Numbered from the stretch's first letter, positions 46,490 to 58,434 are shown. The stretch: DNA of 64,000 bases from Gigaspora rosea (GCA_003550325.1 QKWP01000250.1:191523-255522); one strand, 5' to 3'. Made by a program: numbers and translations. The notes: generated by a model not told the origin, from the letters alone.

Positions 46490-46960
46490 AACGTAATGAT
46501 CGATATATAGCGATTTTGATTAGTTCGATGATAATCGATAATTTGGGCTGCCGTCAATAGAAATAAGGCAGATTGACATTTTAAAAAAAATTAATACGTT
46601 AACTTTCACAGCGCATATCTCTATGGATTTTGAGGCTATCTTGATGATTTAATATTCAAAAGAAAGCTTAGGTCATAGGCTTTCTTTTGAATATTAAATT
46701 ATCAAGATGGCCTCAATATTTATAGAGATATGCAGTGTGAAAGTTAAGGTATGAGTTTTTTTTAAAATGTCAATCTGCCTTATTTCTATTGATGGCAGCC
46801 TATTTGATCTACATCAATTACTTATCTATTTTCATTATTAATCGATTTTTAATATATATAGATTTATAACAAATTAATCGATATATAATGTTTAATTTTA
46901 ATTGATATAAATTGATTATGCATTATAAATTGATATATATCTACTTAAAATATTTCGTGA
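46490..46960. repeat. ATCGAT-rich repeat, copy 3, split by a foldback
   Basis: CGATATATAGCGATTTTGAT (46500) and AATCGATATATAATG, ATTGATATATATCTA (46875-46950) belong to the same family as 1-380. The foldback at 46546-46800 interrupts it. Confidence 0.55.
46546..46800. mobile_element. Foldback MITE with GGCTGCC ends, 255 bp
   Basis: GGCTGCCGTCAATAGAAATA mirrors TATTTCTATTGATGGCAGCC; arms of about 120 bp meet around CTTAGGTCATAGGCTTTC (46668-46685). ATTTG lies on both sides (46541-46545 and 46802-46806). No ORF. Confidence 0.75.
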
Positions 46961-47027
46961 TGAAATTGGATACTAGCTTTAATGGGTATTACAAAATGGG
47001 GTTGCAATCAATTAATCAAAAATCACT

Positions 47028-47278
47028 TTACTGACATAATATTTCACTGACATGTTCATTTTACTGACAGTTTATTTCACCAAAGATCATTTCATTGACA
47101 AAGTAATTCTGGTCAATGTTGTTAGGATCAGGGTAGAATTAGGTAGAATTAGGGCTAAAGTTAGGGTGCTTTTTGAAAAAAACGTGTCAGTGAAATAAAC
47201 ATCAGTGAAACAAACTGTTAGTAAAATAAACTTGTTGGCGAGTATTTGTCAGTAAAATGTTATATCAGTGAAGTAATT
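47028..47278. mobile_element. MITE with many TTTCACTGACA motifs
   Basis: Variants of TTTCACTGACA or TTTTACTGACA occur five or more times in one direction on the left half and about as often inverted on the right half. Repeated subterminal motifs of this kind usually bind a transposase. No clean termini were fixed. Confidence 0.55.
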
Positions 47279-47812
47279 GTTTGCGAAATAATATGAACCC
47301 TACAAAATGTGCGTTTTATTCTGTACAAAATAATGTAATGGCTGAAATTAGTAAACAATTATGTAATATGACCAAATTTTGTAGATCCTACTGTTAGCCA
47401 ATCAAAATCGAGAATCTGTTGTGACAATTTTGGATTAATATCAAAATTGAATATTTTGCTCAGCAAGTATATATAAATCATGCGGCTGGCACTTGCGAAT
47501 TATGCGAATTTTGAGTTATTAGCCAATAAAATTTAAAAAGCACAGATCAAGTGATTACAATCATATGTACAACCTGATTTATGTATTTAACCAACCAATT
47601 TTTGTTCACATGTAGTAAAAATCGTATTATAATCCTGGACATTCTACTTTCTACTATTTACTTTGTCTAATAACTCTATTTAAAGACATAAATCATAAAT
47701 AAATTAAAATAAATTTCTTACCTATTGGATTAAACTAGTTCAATTTAAATAGAATAAACTAGATAAAAAAGAATAGAAATAACTTATTTGTCAAATTATT
47801 AACTGATTAATT
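47279..47812. other. Intergenic
   Basis: No gene or clear element recognised. Confidence 0.4.
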
Positions 47813-48648
47813 GTCTAGAGCATAGCAGAGGACTTTATATGTTTATGTAAGGTGATACAGAAGTTATATTTTTGATATAGCAATAATAATTGTCCAGAGC
47901 GTAGTGGAGGACTTTATATGTTTACAAAAGTTACATTTTTGATGCATCAATAATTGTCTAGAGCATAGCGGCAGATATTATATGTTTACATAAAGTGATA
48001 CAAAAATTACATTTTTGATGCATCAATATTTGTAAAATCAAAATCGTAATTTTTGTATTTGGTGTCTGTCACCATGTGAGCAATAGTTACGTTTTTGATG
48101 CAGTAGATTATTTGATAAGTTATCATATAAAAATGCAACCTTGTTTCAATATTTGACTTCATTTTATATGGATGATTATAAGCCAATAGTCAATTGATGG
48201 TGCACCAGTAAAGCCGGTGAAACTAATGCACTAATAGTTATAGAAAAGGCTAATTTTCAATGGTGCACTAGTGGTGTTTTGCTGGTGCACCAGTTTTTTG
48301 GTAAAACTAATTAGTTTCACCAACAAGCTTACTCCAGACACACAATATTGCACATTAACCTAGTAGTAATATCAAAAATATAACTTCTGTATTTGGTGTC
48401 TGTCCGCATGTATATAATAGTTACATTTTTGATGCATCATATTGCTTTGACTTGTGTCGCATTAAAAATTGAAATTAGTTCTTAGTGCACTTCGGACACA
48501 CAATGCTGTGCATTAACCTAGTAATATCAAAAACATAACTTCTGTATTTGGTGTCTGTCCACATGTGCCTTTTTGATACATCATATGTTTTGATTTGTGT
48601 TGCATCAAAAAAATGAAATTAGTTCTTAGTTGTTATTGCGCTTCGGAC

Positions 48649-49376
48649 TAGAGTTAATACCTCTATCCGGATATATTTTTTATATCCAGATTTATCCAGT
48701 TTTAACATAATATATATCCGGATTTAAATTTAAATCCGGATTTATTTATATCCGGATATAAAAACACTGTCACGTTATATCACATGACATAGTATATATC
48801 CGGATCAGTGTTCGAAATTAGTGTTCTCCGAGTTCTCATGAGAACACTGTTTTAAATTTGTGCACAGTAAAAAATTTTTTACTGTTCACTATTAAAATTT
48901 TTTTGAGAACAGTAAAATAAAAATAATGTTCTCATAAGTAACTACATAATATTGTAAAATAAATAAATATATTGAACTACTGTAGTTATAATAATTTATT
49001 ATCAAATTTATTTAGTTGACATATAATTACTATAGCATGTATGAAAAAATACTTTAATGTACATTCATATATAGATACATTAACAGAATTAACAGAATTT
49101 TTATATTAATCTGATACAATTTATGCTTTTTATAGATAATATTAGAACATTAGATATTATAATGTGGAGATAAAAAGGTACATATATTTTCAATATATGT
49201 ACTGTACATTATATGATATATTTAAATTTTTTTTTTTTAGGGAGCATAAATGAGAACATAACCAATAGGCTGAGAACACTCATAGCTATTATGCTGTTCT
49301 CATGAGAACAGTGTTTGAGTCCGAAATTTCGAACACTGATCCGGATATATAAATCCGGATGGAGGTGATAACTCTA
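48649..49376. mobile_element. hAT-like element, 728 bp, inserted in a Helentron-like end
   Basis: The ends TAGAGTTAATACCTCTATCC and, in reverse complement, TAGAGTTATCACCTCCATCC are inverted. Perfect 8-bp duplication CTTCGGAC at 48641-48648 and 49377-49384. Removing it restores the sequence CTTCGGACACACAATG seen in the neighbouring copies. Subterminal TATCCGGAT repeats. Non-autonomous. Confidence 0.85.
48806..49338. mobile_element. Second hAT-like element, 533 bp, nested in the first
   Basis: CAGTGTTCGAAATT mirrors AATTTCGAACACTG. Perfect 8-bp duplication ATCCGGAT at 48798-48805 and 49339-49346. Inner arms share GTTCTCATGAGAACA. No transposase. Confidence 0.85.
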
Positions 49377-49569
49377 CTTCGGACACACAATGCTGTGCAT
49401 TAACCTAGTAGTAATATCAAAAATGTAACTTCTGTATTTGGTGTCTGTCCGCATGTGTACAATAGTTACCTTTTTGATACATCGTATTGTTTTGATTTGT
49501 GTCGCATCAAAAAAATGAAATTAGATCTTAGTTGGCGCTTCGGACACACAATGCTGTGCATTAACCTAG

Positions 49570-50321
49570 TGTAAATAAAAGATCTTACAGTACTTTAAAT
49601 AAATCTCATATGATAAATAGCTTATCTTTATTTTTGAACGATCACTGGAGAATAAAAAAAAAATCAATAAATAAATAAGCAATATGAATAGTGCTCGGCA
49701 CAATCAAACAAAAACTTGAAATACTTCATATTAAACAATCAGATCAGATCAGTTAAATATATATGTGTTCATATGATTGGTTAATATCTACTTGATCAAG
49801 TATTTAACTGTCAATTTTTGTTTGATTGAATCGAACACTAAATATGGACAATAGTAAATATGGGGGAATGATATTGTCAACAAGGTCATTGGAAAAGACA
49901 GGATTCATAAGAAAATAGTTACTGTATATGCTTGACGACACTTATTTACGCTGAATACTTGAATAACTGATTATTAAAAGTAGACGATAACTTTATTAGT
50001 ATTTGTATGATGTTTAGGCCGTTCGAAGTTGATTATTTGGCTAATATCACTTTCTAGGACTCTCGGGAGGGAGGGTAAAATGAAACGAACGTATGAAACG
50101 AACATATAAAAATGAACAAATATGGGCAAATTTCATTGGTTAATGTAAATCAGGTGATTAGCGAGAGTCATCCAGAGTTTGATTGGTTGATCATTTTTCA
50201 GGGGGAGACTTCAGCTGTTAATAACTTCGAACGGCCTTAGACTACTCGGGTTAGACCCGATAAAGTTATAAACGGGTAATGACCCAGAGATTAAACTTTA
50301 TGCCGGTTCCAATCGCTGATA
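49570..50321. other. Intergenic with possible element ends
   Basis: No gene. AGGCCGTTCGAAGTTGATTA (50017) and the inverted TAACTTCGAACGGCCTTA (50221) suggest a further 220-bp MITE, 50016-50238. Confidence 0.45.
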
Positions 50322-50329
50322 ATCAAACC

Positions 50330-50686
50330 CAGGGACGATGATTTTCTGCAAAATGCAGAATGCCGCAATTCACCCATTTTTGCAGAAATTGGATTTTATC
50401 ACGGATAATTGCAGAAATGACTTAAAATTTGACCAGGATCCAATCAAATTGCGAGTTTTGGCGGAGAGTTTCGGAAGGATAGACAATCAATTAACACAAA
50501 ATACGAGCGCGTGGTCGTCGGAAAGCTTCGGAACATTAGTATTAAACCAAGTTTTGAGTGCAGAAACAGGGTTCTTATTGCAAAAATTTGCAAAAATTTT
50601 ATTTCGCAAATAAATAATCGAGAAATTAAATTTAGTCACTGCCTGCAGAATTTGAGTTTAGTTGCCGCAGAAAATCATCGTCCCTG
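50330..50686. mobile_element. hAT-like MITE, 357 bp, complete
   Basis: Perfect 20-bp ends CAGGGACGATGATTTTCTGC and GCAGAAAATCATCGTCCCTG. Perfect 8-bp duplication ATCAAACC at 50322-50329 and 50687-50694. CAGGG ends with 8-bp duplication are typical hAT. The diverged copy at 1040-1366 shows the family is dispersed. The 91-codon ORF in it is an artefact. Confidence 0.9.
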
Positions 50687-50694
50687 ATCAAACC

Positions 50695-51173
50695 CGACGA
50701 ACTTTCGGATCTAACCGACCGGACATGACTAAAATGTTCATATCGAACCCGAACTGAACATGGCTTTGAAAAAAGTTTGGATTCAAGTTCAGTTTGAAAA
50801 TCGAACCAAACTAAAACTTGACCAAAAGTTTGACTCGGTTTGGTTCGGTTCTATAGGATCAACTAATGCTGAAATTTAAGATTAAAAATAGGCAGTTTTT
50901 ACAATACACAGTGTATATACTTACTATTTACCCATAATTTATTATTAATTAACCTATTAATAAGTTTTATATTTAAAACTTTATTATTTAGTCCACTTTG
51001 CTTGTCTAGTTAGTACTTGTAATGAAGTCAGTCTGCCAAGATTTTACAAGACCTCCAACTAGTGTTCTTGGATTGTAGCTATATGTAAAAGTTCTTGTAT
51101 TTTGATCGGGTAATTCCAAACATATAATCACACGCAAGTTATAATCCGCACATGACAAATGTTCTTCTAATTG
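50695..51173. other. Intergenic with degenerate GGTTCGGTT/GAACCGAAC repeats
   Basis: Motifs of the GAACTTGAACC type seen at 32 kb recur (50730-50860). No gene. Confidence 0.4.
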
Positions 51174-51392
51174 TCCGGAGAGTGTTTAATAAGGGTGATA
51201 AAAGTTACGTTTTTTGATGCATCAACACATTTTTTGATAACCTAGAATCAATAGGGTTGTATAATAACGCTAACATGTAAAATTGAAATTTCGTGTCTGC
51301 CCACACACGTGTCTAACTTCGTATTTTAATGTAACAAACGTTTTTATAACATAATAAATATAAGCTTCGGACACTCTCTGGCTACGCACTAG
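51174..51392. mobile_element. Helentron-like short element, diverged
   Basis: It begins TCCGGAGAGTGT and ends GCTTCGGACACTCTCTGG then CTACGCACTAG, with T after it. The left end is complementary to the internal ACACTCTCTGG, as in the 47.8-kb cluster, but the 3' hairpin is eroded. It also contains TTTTTTGATGCATCA. Confidence 0.55.
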
Positions 51393-51716
51393 TAATAATT
51401 AATTATTACGCAATATTTCGCCGTTTTGATAACAATAACGTATTACATGCAGAAAATTCACAAAACGTCATAGTGTCAACAATAATTCCAAGATAACTTG
51501 GCATTTATAGTGTTACAGAAATTGTCACAAAATTGTCTTGTAGTAATCTCAGTTTGGATCCTTGGCAATACGGCATATATATGGCATCTTGGCAATTATA
51601 TTTATAAATAGTCGATCATGCCCACACAAAGATACGTAAGTACGTACTGTACTTAATACTATATCTGATATATATTATATTAACTATATCCAATTATATA
51701 ATATTAACTATATACA

Positions 51717-52637
51717 ATGATATCCCGACTTCCAGTTGAAATAATCCTTCAAATATTTCAAATAATTTATTATTCAAAGCCCAAAAATCGACCTTATGAA
51801 CAATATCAAACACTTCGAACATGTTTATTAGTTAACAGATTTTGGTGTATAAATGTGACATCAATCCTCTGGTCAAGAGTTTTTGCCGCAAATTCGCTTG
51901 TACGTTTAGGAGCCATAAATAAATATATTTCATGTTTAAATCCCGAAAAATTTCAGTATCTTTTGGATGCTGGTATGAAATTTACCAAACGTACAGAATA
52001 TAATCAATTATTTGATTATCCATCATTTTTAAAAGAATTACAATTCGATATATTTTTAAAAGATTTATCAGTTTGGTGCATTGAAAATGGAAATTATCAT
52101 TGTCGTAACCTTAAATTTCATAATTTGGTATTAAAAACCTTATTGGAATTATTTTCAGAAAGAGGAGCCAAAATAGAAATTTTTTATATGAAACAAGTAT
52201 ATAAAAGTGCATTTCCTTCATATCATACGGAATTAAGATATTTAGATTTTAGTATATTAACATCTGTTAACATTAAAGGAATGTTTACGAATTGTAAAAA
52301 AATGCGATTAGAAGGAGATGTATTAATGATTAATAATATTATAGATAATTTTACAAAAATTTGTAATAATATTGAACATTTAACACTCGATTCACCAAAT
52401 ATAGGACCTAAAATTTTACAAAATAACTTCTTGAATCCGACATCATACACATTTTTAAATGAAGAAATAGATAGAAAAAAAATAATTTCTATAATTTTAT
52501 CAAAATCATTTTCTATTACTCAATCTAATTCACTTACCTGTTTAATTATTTCTCAACGTAAACTTAAAACTTTAGTTTTATCTAATCAGTCCCCAGTAAA
52601 CCATTTACCTTTTCATCATACAATCCAAATGATATAA
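51717..52637 (+). CDS. F-box protein
   Basis: A single uninterrupted ORF of 306 codons starts at an ATG after a very AT-rich leader. Residues 4-15 (RLPVEIILQIFQ) and 32-55 (LRTCLLVNRFWCINV, then WSRVF) form an F-box, which binds Skp1 in SCF ubiquitin ligases. The rest is rich in Leu, Ile and Asn with irregular LRR-like segments (IEHLTLDSPNIG, LKTLVLSNQS), the presumed substrate-binding part. This class is strongly expanded in Rhizophagus. Many relatives are longer (from memory, 400-500 residues), so the end after HHTIQMI, directly before an A-run, may be a truncation. It converges with the kelch gene, 125 bases away. Confidence 0.85.
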   Translation: MISRLPVEIILQIFQIIYYSKPKNRPYEQYQTLRTCLLVNRFWCINVTSILWSRVFAANSLVRLGAINKYISCLNPEKFQYLLDAGMKFTKRTEYNQLFDYPSFLKELQFDIFLKDLSVWCIENGNYHCRNLKFHNLVLKTLLELFSERGAKIEIFYMKQVYKSAFPSYHTELRYLDFSILTSVNIKGMFTNCKKMRLEGDVLMINNIIDNFTKICNNIEHLTLDSPNIGPKILQNNFLNPTSYTFLNEEIDRKKIISIILSKSFSITQSNSLTCLIISQRKLKTLVLSNQSPVNHLPFHHTIQMI

Positions 52638-52761
52638 AAAAAAAAAATCTATCTAATTCATTTCTTTTTTTTTTTTTTATTAAAACAGATATTATAACTT
52701 TTTGATTTAACAATTCGAAAGTGAATATTATTATTGTCTTTTTTTTTTTTAAAAAAAAATA

Positions 52762-53551
52762 TCATGTACTTGTAGCAATGCCAACTTTTCTTTTCCTCCT
52801 ACATCTATACAAACATATAATTGTAACCAATAAAAAAACAACCAAAATTACAAGTCCAATAAAACTTAAAATAAAAATAAATGCCACGTTTGGAGAATTA
52901 TTGTCCGATGATATGTTAGGTATGTTAGAATAGTAAAGACTTGGAGGTGTAAATGTTGTTATCCAAGTGAAATTTGTAGTATTTAATATATAAATGTTTA
53001 AATCAGATTCATTCAAAAGTTGTTGTGATTCGATTTTATTTTCTTGTAAAAAAAAATAAAATAAAATTTAAATATATATTATATGTGTAATTTTTCAAAA
53101 ATTCGGATATATCGTTAAAGATTACATACCTAAAGTTACTATCATTAAATCTCCAACCAATATAGCATTATGGGAATATACTATCGGAGGTTTACTCCCA
53201 TTAATAATTTGTGTAATCCATGTAAAGGTTTTTCCATATGTAAGAACAGCAAGCGTTGGGGTTGGTGGCAATGTTGAATCTTGTCGAAGTCCTCCATATA
53301 TGATAATTTCGTCGTTTTGCATTACTAAAAAAAAAAATATTTAAGCCGATTATTTTAGAAATTGATTTTTATTTGCTTATTTACTTTTCTTATTTACTTT
53401 TCTTATTTACTTTTCTTATTTACTTTTACTTATTTACTTTTACTTATTTGCTTTTACTACTTATTTATTATTCTTTGATTGCAATTTTCATCTAACTTAC
53501 CTAGCACTGCTGAATGTTCAGAACGGCTATTCGGAACGGAACCATCTGCAG

Positions 53552-53638
<87 letters not shown>

Positions 53639-54430
53639 TATTAAAAAAAAATTTATTTATTTGATGAATGAACATTATGATTATTTAAAATTTACGAGCA
53701 AATTCCAGTTTGAAGTCTTCGTATCAAATATTGAAATCTATTTTTAATCCATATAAAAATTATAAGTGAACATACGATTTTAATTTTACAGACAAAAGCA
53801 AGTTCCAAAAACTTGCTTAAAACTTACTTGATCCATCGGTACATAATTGAAACTACTATCAAAACCACCAATATACAAGATTCTTCCATCATCCAGTAAT
53901 GTTGCTGTATGCCCAGATCTCGATATTGGTGCATCTGTATGAATTGTCCATGATAATTTAATATTGTTTATAATATTTAAAGTAATAGTATCGTTATACC
54001 AAGTAAATGCATCATTGTCCTTGATACTATATCCACCAAATATAAATATTTGTCCTAATGGGTTTACAACAGAACTCGCTCCAATTCTTCTCAATTCTGG
54101 CAAATTATCTAGATTTATAGTATCAATGGCGTATAAACTATTGTTATTACTAATATATTCATCCAACCCATTAGTGTCAATAGCATAGTAACTGTCATTG
54201 GTACCGCCAAATAGAAATATTGTTGTATGATTAAAACCGCCAATGGATGTGATCGACCAATTTTCATTCGGAATTTTCGTTGGTAGGTATATAAAAGGAG
54301 GATTTATAGCATCAAATGAGTATGAAACGTCAAGATAAAAGAATTTTGTAAAGTTATCACTTCCAAGAAAATATATTTTTTGTCCAATCAAGTTTGCTGT
54401 ATACTTCAATGATGAAGAAAGAGATAGCAT
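52762..54430 (-). CDS. Kelch-repeat type I membrane protein, four exons
   Basis: Exons fit in phase: 54430-53828, 53552-53501, 53324-53130 and 53042-52762 (stop 52762-52764), about 376 residues. All introns have GT...AG (GTAAGT, GTAAGT, GTATGT donors). Kelch-type blades are visible: QIFIFGGYS, SRSGHTATLLDDGRILYIGG, SRSEHSAVL, IIIYGG. These build a beta-propeller. Near the C-terminus, AFIFILSFIGLVILVVFLLV is a membrane span followed by the basic stop-transfer YRCRRKRK. The first in-frame ATG (54430) begins MLSLSSSLKYTANLIGQK. The frame is open and hydrophobic upstream (FILEYYELFI), so the true start and signal peptide may lie slightly further up, perhaps beyond a shift. Outside-facing propeller anchored in a membrane is inferred. 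Confidence 0.85.
53553..53827 (-). other. Kelch-gene intron ending in a 79-nt T run
   Basis: On the gene strand the intron ends in 79 consecutive T followed by AG (A run at 53555-53633 on the plus strand). The exon after it is only 52 nt. This is an extreme polypyrimidine tract. Its exact length may be affected by sequencing. Confidence 0.8.
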
Positions 54431-54454
54431 AATGAAAAGTTCATAATATTCCAA

Positions 54455-54526
54455 TATAAAATTGAAGAAATGAAATGATATATACCATGATTTTTTTTAA
54501 TCAAAAAAAATTAAAAATAATTTGAA

Positions 54527-54557
<31 letters not shown>

Positions 54558-57129
54558 TAATAATAATTTAAGATGATCAAGACCCTTTTATTTTTGACGA
54601 AATCTATGATTAATAAGTTAATCACTATTGTTACAGGGACAGCCCCAATTCAAAAATGGTTAGCATTATATAATCTAAATTTTAACTTATATATATATGC
54701 GATATTTATCCATAGTTTTGTATTTTTTTTACCTTAAAAAAGTGCGATTGGCTTTGTTTGTAACGTTCAACAAATGCAAAACATTTGAATTAAAAATTTT
54801 TTTTGATCAGATATTACTACCTAAAGTAGTGTTGTCCAGTCCCATCGATACTTTAATCGTGAACTTTGAGTCATTGACAATTTTTTTTAAAATTTCAATT
54901 TTATTCTTTATTTTGTTACAACTGTCACAGCTGTCCCATGTACAAAAGCGCCAACAATCGAGGATACCATTATGATTTTCCGATCTATAACTAGGGTTGA
55001 GAGGTTGTGAGCTTACATAGTCTAATGGAAAAAAGTCATTAGACAAATATATGTCTAATGGCGTCTAATGGTTGTCTATTCATAACCTAGTTATAATACA
55101 ACTCTTCACGAATTTTAAAAAACATAAATTTGAATTAAATTGATTTCGAATTCATTCCCAAAGTGTAAATAAAGATAAAGGAGAAAAAAAATTCAAAAAT
55201 AAAATATAACAATAAAAGAAATTAAGTAATCAAAACATCAATTAATTAATGGAGATATAACAAGTTAAATTAAAACGATCAATTTATCTAAATATTTATC
55301 ACTTATTCTTTAAGGATTAAATTTAGCCGATGTTTTTTTTTTAAATAAAAAAGTCATTGAAAACATTGAAAAATCATTGGTAAAATTTATCCAAGGATCA
55401 AGTATATGTAATGTATAATTAATAAAGTATGTATAATAGAAATTAAGATGATATGTGATATGTATAGTTCGTAAAGGAAATTCTTTTAAGATAAATTTAT
55501 AATGCTTTCGTAAACATCATACATACATTACTTAGATACAGGTTTATACAATACATATTTCTGTCATACGCACCATTTCCGCTATATATTCATTACAGTA
55601 TTACAACCATACACTTTTATCGTATCATACTATATAGATATAGATATATATATCTATATCTATATATAATATTTATATATTTATATTTATATATTTTTGA
55701 TATTTCGCGCTATATATAACACTATGCTTATTCGACAAAATTACACGATATGGCGCAGCAACTCACTGTTATTTTTTTTAACGTGCTATGACGTAGTAAA
55801 AAAGGGATCCGTTAAAATTTTTGAAAAGAAATAATCTTAACAAACCACATCCTGTATTATTCTTAGTATGTATAATTTAAAATATGTAATTACTTTTGAC
55901 TGCCAATTAGGGTAAATTTTTTATAAAATGCACTGTAGATTATTGTTGAAAATTCTCACCTTATAAACGCGAAATAACGCCCACTTGCACGTTAATTAAT
56001 TGACCTGCACGCTATTCCGAGTACGCCTATGTGCATTATTTGTTAATTTTTGGGAATCGTTCTCCTTAATCATAATAATATTTGAACAAAATGCTTCGAA
56101 CTAAATTGGTACTAAATAAACCTACTTTCGTCTTAGTGTAAAGAATGCTCGAAAAAAAATGGTTTACTTAGTGCCAAAACTAGTTTTTGTATAGGTTACC
56201 AAAACTAGTTTTTTTATGTAGAGATGCACGTTAATTCGGAACGTCCAATTCGAGATCACATATTCTATTTTTTTCGATTTTCGAAAAAAAACGCCCAGTA
56301 ACATAATAGATTATTTACTATATTGTTTTTAAATATAAAAAAATTAGACATTAACCTTGTTACATATATAATTATTTTTGGGTAATTTTTTTTTTTTACT
56401 ATTTTAGCATTCAAATATTTAAAAAAATTTGATAAAAATTTATCAACTATATATTGTTACTAATAAACAAATAAAAAAACAATAATGTAGTTTTTTTTAT
56501 TAATTAATAAAAGATGTAAAATATAAACAAATACAAATTATATAATTTATTTTTCTATTTTGTTAAATTAATAAAAATATTAAGTATTTTTAAGATTAAT
56601 ATATTTTAAAATAAATAAAAGGTATAAAAATCAAAATATAAAGGATTAAATAAAAAGAAAATAAAATAGCTATGTTTAGTAAATATTTATCAAAAAAAAT
56701 TTATATTAAAATTTTTAATTATAAATAATTTAAATTTGATATCAAATTGCTAAAATATTTTTAAAAATATTCTAATAACTATTTAATTAAAAAAGTCTAA
56801 TATTTACCACATGGATATAATATGCTTTTGTACCATACTCTAATTTGTTTAGCTAAATTTGCAAATCGAGTAAATCCTATTGCACTTTTAACAAAAAATA
56901 ATTCTTTTACAATTTTGTAATAATTTTGATTCTAATTTTAATTTAATATAACTCCAAATAAAATTAATTATTAGTATATTAGAGAGCACAATGTATACAA
57001 GAGCACTATTTAAATTATTTTTTAATAAAGCTTTTTTTCCTCTTTGATAGGCTCACCAGTACTTTATTAAATTTTTGTATAATAGAGAATTGAATACAAA
57101 ATTCAATTACATAAACTAATTTCTAATTT
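54455..57129. other. Intergenic; perfect 36-bp AT palindrome at 55631-55666
   Basis: TATATAGATATAGATATA at 55631-55648 is followed by its exact reverse complement. Sequence near 54820-54970 and 55010-55080 (TGTCTAATGG repeats) looks like worn repeats. Small ORFs here have no support. No gene recognised. Confidence 0.45.
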
Positions 57130-58345
57130 AATTTTAAGTATGACCTCATCTGGCTGCCTCAAGGGTGCCAGATGCCAATTCTGTCAAGCAGGATTCTCTT
57201 TAAATCCCTTTCATCTAGATTGATATCTGAGATATATATGATATACTTAAACCAAACAAAAGAAAAAAACCAGATAAAAGAAATAAAAGGATAGAAAAAA
57301 GAGGAAAAACAATAAAACCTATACAAATACCAAAAAAAAAGAAAAAAAATTGATACATAATGAAAGAATCAAAGAAAATTTTGTAATGACAAGATAAGCT
57401 AAAAAAAAACAAATAAAAAACCTAACTAAGTCTAAACCTAAATCTAAACTAAGTTTAAACCTATGTAAAACTTAAACATTATTTAACACTGCATAAAATA
57501 AAATTTATCAAAGCACTAAATATATATAAAAAAAAAAACAAAATATACCTTTTAAAACTTTCTGAAAAGAAATTTTATTATAGAGTTTTTCTCTAAACCA
57601 CCTTATATATTATTAGTCCGAAGCGAAGCGGAGGACTCTCTATTTTTACGAAAGGGTTTGATAAGCAAATGTTTGTCTGTCTGACCGCATCATGTGATAT
57701 ACAACCAATCACATTCAACTGATTTACAAAAATAATAATCAACTTATATTGCTGTATTGATAATATACAGATATATAGTGTTTATATTAAATATTGGCTC
57801 CAGACATACAATGCTATGCATTTACCTAGTTTATTGTTTATTTCACGGAACTCAAAACTCACTTGTGATCTGCTTCCAATTAGGTAGGCACCTTTCCAAT
57901 ATGGATAGAATAAACAATACTGATCTTTTGGAGGAAGTAAGCTAGATTTTTCACTTTTTGGTGAAATTTCAAAAAAAACCAAGAAAAAATATCAAAAGTA
58001 TTAAAATTATAAAAAGCGTAAAAGTTATGCTTTGGAGAATAATATATCCTACCAAAAGTCTATTTTTGCTTAAGATTCTGTAGCTTTTGACAAATGACTT
58101 TAGGGTTGTTGCCCGACTACATTTTCTATAGTAACAAAATTTTTATCTAGAGAGCCAAACCAAAAAGGAAAGACCTTTTTCAACTCTGTTTTAGTTTTTT
58201 CACAACCAACCTGAAACCCTTTATCCAAGACGCTTCTAGATAAAGCTTTTGTTATGTACAAATATATTAACTCCAAAGTTTTTATAGGTTAGGTTTTATG
58301 AAAAATTTGGTACAAGGAATTGTTAGAAAGAGTTGTATGAATTTT
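57130..58345. repeat. About 1-kb dispersed repeat family, copy C
   Basis: Purine-rich middle (57255-57420), GATCTTTTGGAGG then AAGTAAGCTAGATTT (57920-57945), CACTTTTTGG, and near the end GGTACAAGGAATTGTTAG then AAAGAGTT (58310-58335), in the order seen in copies A and B. A Helentron-like element (57617-57829) is inserted in it. Confidence 0.55.
57617..57829. mobile_element. Helentron-like short element, 213 bp
   Basis: It begins TCCGAAGCGAAGCGGAGGAC and ends GGCTCCAGACATACAATGCT then ATGCATTTACCTAG, followed by T. The 3' hairpin is AATGC-TAT-GCATT. This single copy shows the full length of the unit found clustered at 47.8-49.6 kb. Confidence 0.65.
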
Positions 58346-58434
58346 TTAATAAAGTTATATTTTAAATTTTAAAATTTTAATTAAAATATTTATTAAATAT
58401 TTAAAATATTTAAACTTATTTAATTAAATTTAAT

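Larger units (their letters stand above)
47814..49569. mobile_element. Cluster of Helentron-like short elements
   Basis: Left ends of the form TCYAGAGCRTAGYGGAGGAC occur at 47814, 47893 and 47957. Right ends CTTCGGACACACAATGCTGTG followed by CATTAACCTAG occur four times, ending at 48363, 48521, 49408 and 49569. The CTAG terminus is preceded by the hairpin AATGC-TGT-GCATT, and T follows it. The left-end sequence TCCGAAGC is complementary to GCTTCGGA, which lies inside the right end rather than at it. This is the asymmetric inverted repeat known from Helitron2/Helentron and their short derivatives. Inner repeats include TTACATTTTTGATGCATCA. No coding. A hAT-like element splits the third right end. 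Confidence 0.65.

Noticed and set aside
54807..55046. 79-codon minus-strand ORF with Cys residues
   Set aside because: It overlaps repeat-like DNA, has no recognisable domain, and upstream sequence gives no sign of a gene.
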